From: Lachnospiraceae bacterium
Lineage (GTDB): Bacteria > Bacillota > Clostridia > Lachnospirales > Lachnospiraceae
Reading direction: 5' to 3'
Assembly: GCA_022798035.1 (NCBI GenBank)
Contig: JAAWLS010000073.1
Coordinates: 1 to 8,946 of the forward strand
DNA length: 8,946 bases
The translations under genes and the position numbers were made by a program. Positions within the stretch are counted from its first letter, which is position 1, and each line of letters begins with the position of its first letter. Shown here in pieces: positions 6,463 to 8,946 of this stretch. The notes below the pieces were generated by a model that was not told the DNA's origin, searched no databases, and saw nothing but the letters and a program-made list of their open reading frames with translations.

Positions 6463-7716
6463 TTATTGCACGTCAACACCGGCACAGCAATGAATGAGGT
6501 TACAGAAATCCTCAATCCCGTAAAATTCTTCCGCATGCTCCAGCGTGTACTCTGCAAGTTCCAGCGCACGTTTCTGGACAAGTCCCAAATCTTCTGCATT
6601 TTTAATCCGGGCAATCTCGTAAGGCTGGGTCCAGCCTGTGGGTGTTCTGCCTGCCGCAACTATGGCAGCACAGCGGATGCTGTCATAATAAAACGACTTA
6701 AAATAAGCATCCGGTTCTATTTTCCGCAGCGTCGGCCGTTTAGGACGATATTTTTTAAATAAAATCCGAAGGGTCTCCCGGCAGCTGTTAAACAAATCAC
6801 GAATCATGTCAAGGTCATACTGCTGCATGTTAAGCCGCTGCTCATCTGGAACTTCCGGCATTCCCAGCCAGGAGACGTAATTGACGATAAAACTGCCGGC
6901 TATCCGTCCCAAATCCTGAAAGAAGGCGGAATAGCCTCCATATTCACAGTCAATAAGGCGTATCTCGCCGGGACCAATCATAATATTTCCCGTATGTAAA
7001 TCCGTGTGGCAGAAGCATTGCCTCCCGTCGTAAAACCGTGTGCCCATATCGTGAACCAATGCTTTCAATTTCTGATTTGTCACAAGGCGCTGGTGGATTT
7101 CCCGGGCAGCTTCTTCATATTTTCTGTTGGGGTCAAACAATGCGCAGCTTTCCTGGAAAAGCAGTTCCAACAGCAGTTTTTTTGGGCCCTGCGCATTAAA
7201 AATACGTTCCCACTGTTGTTTGGTCCCTGCATCCAGATACAAATCTGACGTAAAGAACAGCATCTCAGCCAAAAATGCTCCAATACGTATGCCAAAGTCA
7301 GGAAACTGCTGCAGCTCTGCCAACTGATACCGCATATTCTTCAGATGGCTGACATCTTCCATGCAAATGATACCCTGTTCCTCATCCTGCAAATATACTT
7401 CCGGTGTAATGCTGCTCCAAAACACATCCATCACTATCATTGCCCTTGCTTCCTGAGTGGTACGGCCTTTGGCCGTGGGGCGTATCACGCCCTCATGTTT
7501 CAGCAGTGACAAGATATAGGGCATCACTTGCTTGAATACCAGTGACTTGCCGGTATGGACATCCTTCACCTGATATATCAGATTGACCAGCCCTTCCGCA
7601 TCTTCTCTTCCGGAAGCGATATTTCTGATATCCAATTCCGCATCTGCCAGAAACAATCCGTGCTGTTTCACATAGCGCCCCGCTTCCTGCTCTGTAAATT
7701 CTCTGATTCTATCCAT
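6463..7716 (-). CDS. mtnK: Methylthioribose kinase family protein (MtnK-like, APH-type kinase fold)
   Basis: The 417 aa fit the size of S-methyl-5-thioribose kinase, which phosphorylates methylthioribose in methionine salvage or in the related shunt that disposes of it. Visible landmarks are FKQ with Lys62 (ATP-binding lysine), MEDVSHLK (119-126, nearly identical to the MtnK signature MEDLSHLK), the catalytic loop HTDLHTGN (237-244, Asp239 as base) and IDCEY (255-259) for metal binding. MtnK usually has DPEF at the last site. The glycine-rich loop GDGNLN and the twin arginines that I recall as contacting substrate in the Bacillus enzyme are not evident here: the matching areas read AEGLVNLIY (40-48) and AAGRTPTGW (354-362). 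Family membership is fairly sure; methylthioribose as substrate is less so. GGGAGG stands seven bases before the ATG. No other salvage gene is in the window. Confidence 0.75.
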   Translation of the reverse strand: MDRIREFTEQEAGRYVKQHGLFLADAELDIRNIASGREDAEGLVNLIYQVKDVHTGKSLVFKQVMPYILSLLKHEGVIRPTAKGRTTQEARAMIVMDVFWSSITPEVYLQDEEQGIICMEDVSHLKNMRYQLAELQQFPDFGIRIGAFLAEMLFFTSDLYLDAGTKQQWERIFNAQGPKKLLLELLFQESCALFDPNRKYEEAAREIHQRLVTNQKLKALVHDMGTRFYDGRQCFCHTDLHTGNIMIGPGEIRLIDCEYGGYSAFFQDLGRIAGSFIVNYVSWLGMPEVPDEQRLNMQQYDLDMIRDLFNSCRETLRILFKKYRPKRPTLRKIEPDAYFKSFYYDSIRCAAIVAAGRTPTGWTQPYEIARIKNAEDLGLVQKRALELAEYTLEHAEEFYGIEDFCNLIHCCAGVDVQ

Positions 7717-7801
7717 GAAGATACCTCCCGTCCAGGATTACCTTTGGAGCATTCGTCCTGTTCAAAATTTCCGCCTGAAGCCTGGCTCTTTTTATAGATA
7801 G

Positions 7802-7830
7802 ATTGTAACATACTTTTTTCCATCTAACAA
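7802..7830 (-). promoter_or_regulatory. Promoter of the MtnK-like kinase gene
   Basis: TTGTTA (7825-7830) and TACAAT (7802-7807) on the minus strand are spaced by 17 bp, and TG one base before the -10 makes it an extended -10 as well. Transcription would start near 7795, giving a leader of about 79 nt. The leader can pair only over short stretches, for example CCTGG (7781-7785) with CCAGG (7732-7736). I found no S-box (SAM-I) riboswitch signature there, although mtnK of Bacillus is controlled by one. Confidence 0.7.
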
Positions 7831-7846
7831 TTCATTATTTTTCATT

Positions 7847-7996
7847 TCAAATCTTTTTATGAACGTATAAATTTTTCTTACAATTGATAACCCGGACACT
7901 TTTCTTTGCCTCCTGAATCGCAAGAGAACGTTCCACCGTTGCTGGATAGTTTCCTTCTCCAGCAACGGCTGCTTTTGCCATCCATTTCGGCAGCAC
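7847..7996 (-). CDS. Possible small protein or gene remnant (49 codons), unrecognised
   Basis: From a GTG at 7996, with GGAAG seven bases upstream, the frame reads 49 codons to TGA. The composition looks protein-like: WMAKAAVAGEGNYPATVERS, then LAIQEAKKSVRVI. A longer overlapping frame on the same strand (7792-8010, 72 codons) is rich in Trp, Cys, Arg and Gln and looks like a shadow. The 49-codon frame is in phase with the secreted protein gene upstream, directly after its stop, so it could also be decayed downstream sequence once part of a longer gene. I do not recognise the family. The stretch contains the perfect hairpin at 7936-7968, so it may instead be a non-coding spacer. Low certainty. 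Confidence 0.25.
   Translation of the reverse strand: MLPKWMAKAAVAGEGNYPATVERSLAIQEAKKSVRVINCKKNLYVHKKI
7936..7968. repeat. Perfect 11-bp inverted repeat (stem-loop)
   Basis: CCGTTGCTGGA (7936-7946) is complementary to TCCAGCAACGG (7958-7968) with an 11-nt loop. It stands between the secreted protein gene and the kinase promoter. The minus-strand side lacks a T tract, so it is not a standard terminator for the gene before it. It could stabilise the 3' end of that transcript. On the plus strand it is followed by a weak TTTT. Confidence 0.55.
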
Positions 7997-8020
7997 ATGT
8001 ATTCTTCCATAAGTCTCTGG

Positions 8021-8707
8021 TTATTCTGTTATAATAGTACTATACGCATTGCCGCTTGGGAACGGATTATTGGAATATCCAAAATACAACTTCCTCTGTT
8101 CTCCAGTTTTTTTGTTTTTGAAATAAGCATAAATCCCCGTTCCAGTTCCTTTTACAGATAAACTTATCTTGGAATTATTTTTCACTTTTTTCGTGCCATT
8201 TAATGTAAAACTCTCTATTTTTGAAAGTTTCCATCCCTTCTTCGCTACAATTTTGATTTTCTCATTCTTATTCTTCTTTTGTTTGTTTAAATTGTACTGC
8301 CCTGATTTTTCAAAGTTCTTCGCATAATTCTTTTTTCCTATTTTAAATTCTTTACAAGGGCTCTCCCATTTTACAACGGTAATTTTTGTCGTCAGTTTTT
8401 TCTTGGCATACTGAAATGTAACTTTTGTTGTCCCTGCCGATTTCGGCTCTATGGAAAGATAACCGTTGGGACCTGCTGAAACTTTCGCTATAGATGGTTT
8501 ACTGTTTTTGATTTTCGTAATTTTCCCATTTTTCACTGGATTCTGGATGTAGACATAAGCTGTGGTTTGCACTCCATCATATAGCCAAGCTTTTAAGTTT
8601 TTTGAAACTTTCGGCGCTGCTGCATGAACGACCACAGAAGGCATCACCTGAATCACCATAAAAAATAACAACAATACTGCCACTGTTTTTTTCGCAATTT
8701 TCTTCAT
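8021..8707 (-). CDS. Secreted Ig-like domain protein, lysine-rich
   Basis: Starting at ATG 8707, the 228 aa begin with a classical Sec signal peptide: MKKIAKK, then the hydrophobic AVLLLFFMVIQV, then a likely cleavage after VHA near residue 30. Residues about 30-115 look like a bacterial Ig-like (BIG2-type) domain, with the typical IKNSKPSIAKVS strand, a YLSIEPKSAGTTKVTF segment and a KITVVKW end. The second half (about 118-228) is a lysine-rich, probably beta-stranded region seen in similar clostridial secreted proteins. There is no LPxTG anchor or membrane helix after the signal, so it should be released or held by charge. An in-frame TTG at 8719 is an alternative start, but the KK-rich signal peptide favours the ATG. 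The nearest GAGG lies 13 bases upstream inside a stem, which suggests inefficient or controlled translation. The role is unknown. Confidence 0.75.
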   Translation of the reverse strand: MKKIAKKTVAVLLLFFMVIQVMPSVVVHAAAPKVSKNLKAWLYDGVQTTAYVYIQNPVKNGKITKIKNSKPSIAKVSAGPNGYLSIEPKSAGTTKVTFQYAKKKLTTKITVVKWESPCKEFKIGKKNYAKNFEKSGQYNLNKQKKNKNEKIKIVAKKGWKLSKIESFTLNGTKKVKNNSKISLSVKGTGTGIYAYFKNKKTGEQRKLYFGYSNNPFPSGNAYSTIITE

Positions 8708-8719
8708 AATTTGTACCAA

Positions 8720-8754
8720 GCCTCAAGCGAAAATGTTGCATTTTCATTTGAGGC
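8720..8754 (-). promoter_or_regulatory. Stem-loop in the leader of the secreted protein gene, covering its GAGG site
   Basis: CCTCAA pairs with TTGAGG (8721-8726 and 8748-8753, extended by G8720-C8754), then after a 2x2 internal loop GAAAATG pairs with CATTTTC (8729-8735 and 8739-8745) around a TTG loop. The only purine-rich site before the gene, GAGG at 8721-8724, is inside this stem. It ends 12 bases before the ATG. This suggests control at translation, or an mRNA-stabilising fold. Confidence 0.5.
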
Positions 8755-8788
8755 GCAAACACAAAGGATGAAAGATGTGTGTTTGCAT
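8744..8788 (-). CDS. Possible 14-residue leader peptide
   Basis: An ATG at 8788, preceded by GAAAGGGT four bases upstream, opens a frame MQTHIFHPLCLRLK ending in TGA (8744-8746). The peptide spans the whole of the upstream hairpin and its stop lies in the distal arm of the hairpin that covers GAGG. Ribosomes on it would melt one stem and could affect the other. Short frames like this occur often by chance, so it is a suggestion only. Confidence 0.25.
   Translation of the reverse strand: MQTHIFHPLCLRLK
8755..8786 (-). promoter_or_regulatory. Second leader stem-loop, directly next to the first
   Basis: GCAAACACA (8755-8763) and TGTGTTTGC (8778-8786) form a perfect 9-bp stem with a 14-nt loop. 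It abuts the stem at 8720-8754 without a gap, so the leader carries two hairpins in tandem. The matching motif of a known riboswitch was not recognised. Confidence 0.45.
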
Positions 8789-8946
8789 TTTACCCTTTCT
8801 TCTATTTTTCTTTCACCCTTTTCTCTTTCCTCCTTAAATAATAGAACATAACTTCTCGGAATCTCCAGCCCTTATTTCATGGGGCTTTCAGAACCTATTT
8901 TTCAAAAATCACCCACTTTTTTGCAAAAACACTTGACAAACCAGTC
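8789..8946. other. Purine-rich upstream region of the secreted protein gene; no gene seen
   Basis: The minus strand is very purine-rich here, with AAGGAGG at 8829-8835 and GAAAGGGT-like repeats (around 8790-8797 and 8814-8821) but no long frame behind them. TATTAT (about 8839-8844) could be a -10 box, but I see no good -35 box. AGCCC and GGGCT (around 8867-8886) form a weak 5-bp stem. No clear terminator is present. Confidence 0.3.
8933..8938 (+). promoter_or_regulatory. Rightward -35 box at the window edge
   Basis: TTGACA, the exact -35 consensus, sits eight bases before the end of the window in the context CACTTGACAAA. Its -10 box would lie near 8956-8961, outside the window. It suggests a divergently read gene to the right. 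Confidence 0.35.

Noticed and set aside
6370..6762. Plus-strand open frame of 130 codons over the end of the kinase gene
   Set aside because: Most of it is antisense to conserved kinase sequence and there is no ribosome binding site.
7717..7800. SAM (S-box) riboswitch before the MtnK-like gene
   Set aside because: Expected from Bacillus mtnK, but the conserved S-box sequences and helices are absent and the leader is only about 79 nt.
7936..7968. Hairpin read as the terminator of the secreted protein gene
   Set aside because: On the minus strand the stem is followed by TGGAACG, not by a T tract.
7792..8010. 72-codon minus-strand frame between the secreted protein and kinase genes
   Set aside because: Unusual Trp, Arg, Cys and Gln content, weak ribosome binding site, and it runs through the kinase promoter; the overlapping 49-codon frame looks more protein-like.
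8577..8762. 61-codon minus-strand frame overlapping the start of the secreted protein
   Set aside because: Out of frame with a clear signal peptide and Ig-like protein, so it is a shadow.

Overview
The window looks like chromosomal DNA from a low-G+C Firmicute, most likely a gut-type member of the Lachnospiraceae or a close clostridial relative. The reasons are AAGGAGG-type ribosome binding sites, TTGnnn-17-TATAAT promoters, a diaminopimelate-type MurE, a lysine-rich secreted Ig-like protein, and the order murE-priA-def-fmt. The family-level assignment is an inference from gene content and was not tested by a search.

Positions 1-4381, all minus strand, are a housekeeping operon. A strong promoter (4353-4381) drives murE (peptidoglycan tripeptide synthesis), priA (replication restart helicase), def (peptide deformylase) and the first codons of fmt (Met-tRNA formyltransferase, cut by the window edge). 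Def and Fmt work on the same N-terminal formyl group: Fmt adds it to initiator tRNA and Def removes it from new proteins.

Positions 4382-6246 hold small accessory genes. A DUF3788 gene (minus, with its own terminator) diverges from a small three-helix membrane protein gene (plus). Between them is a perfect 33-bp palindrome that overlaps candidate promoters in both directions. Next come two broken genes on the minus strand: a TetR-family regulator cut down to its DNA-binding half, and upstream of it an unrecognised gene with frameshifts and stop codons. Both lie behind a promoter that still looks good.

Positions 6247-7830 contain a gap with an insertion-sequence-like end, then a kinase of the methylthioribose kinase (MtnK) family with its own promoter. 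Its substrate-binding motifs differ from the classical enzyme as I recall it. From 7831 to the right edge there is a short cryptic reading frame with a perfect hairpin, and a secreted Ig-like protein preceded by a structured leader with two adjacent stem-loops and a possible 14-codon leader peptide. At the very edge lies a rightward -35 box for a gene outside the window.

I found no RNA genes, CRISPR array, complete mobile element or evident new multi-gene system. The most interesting points are the palindrome between divergent promoters, the decayed regulator locus, the structured leader of the secreted protein and the divergent kinase.
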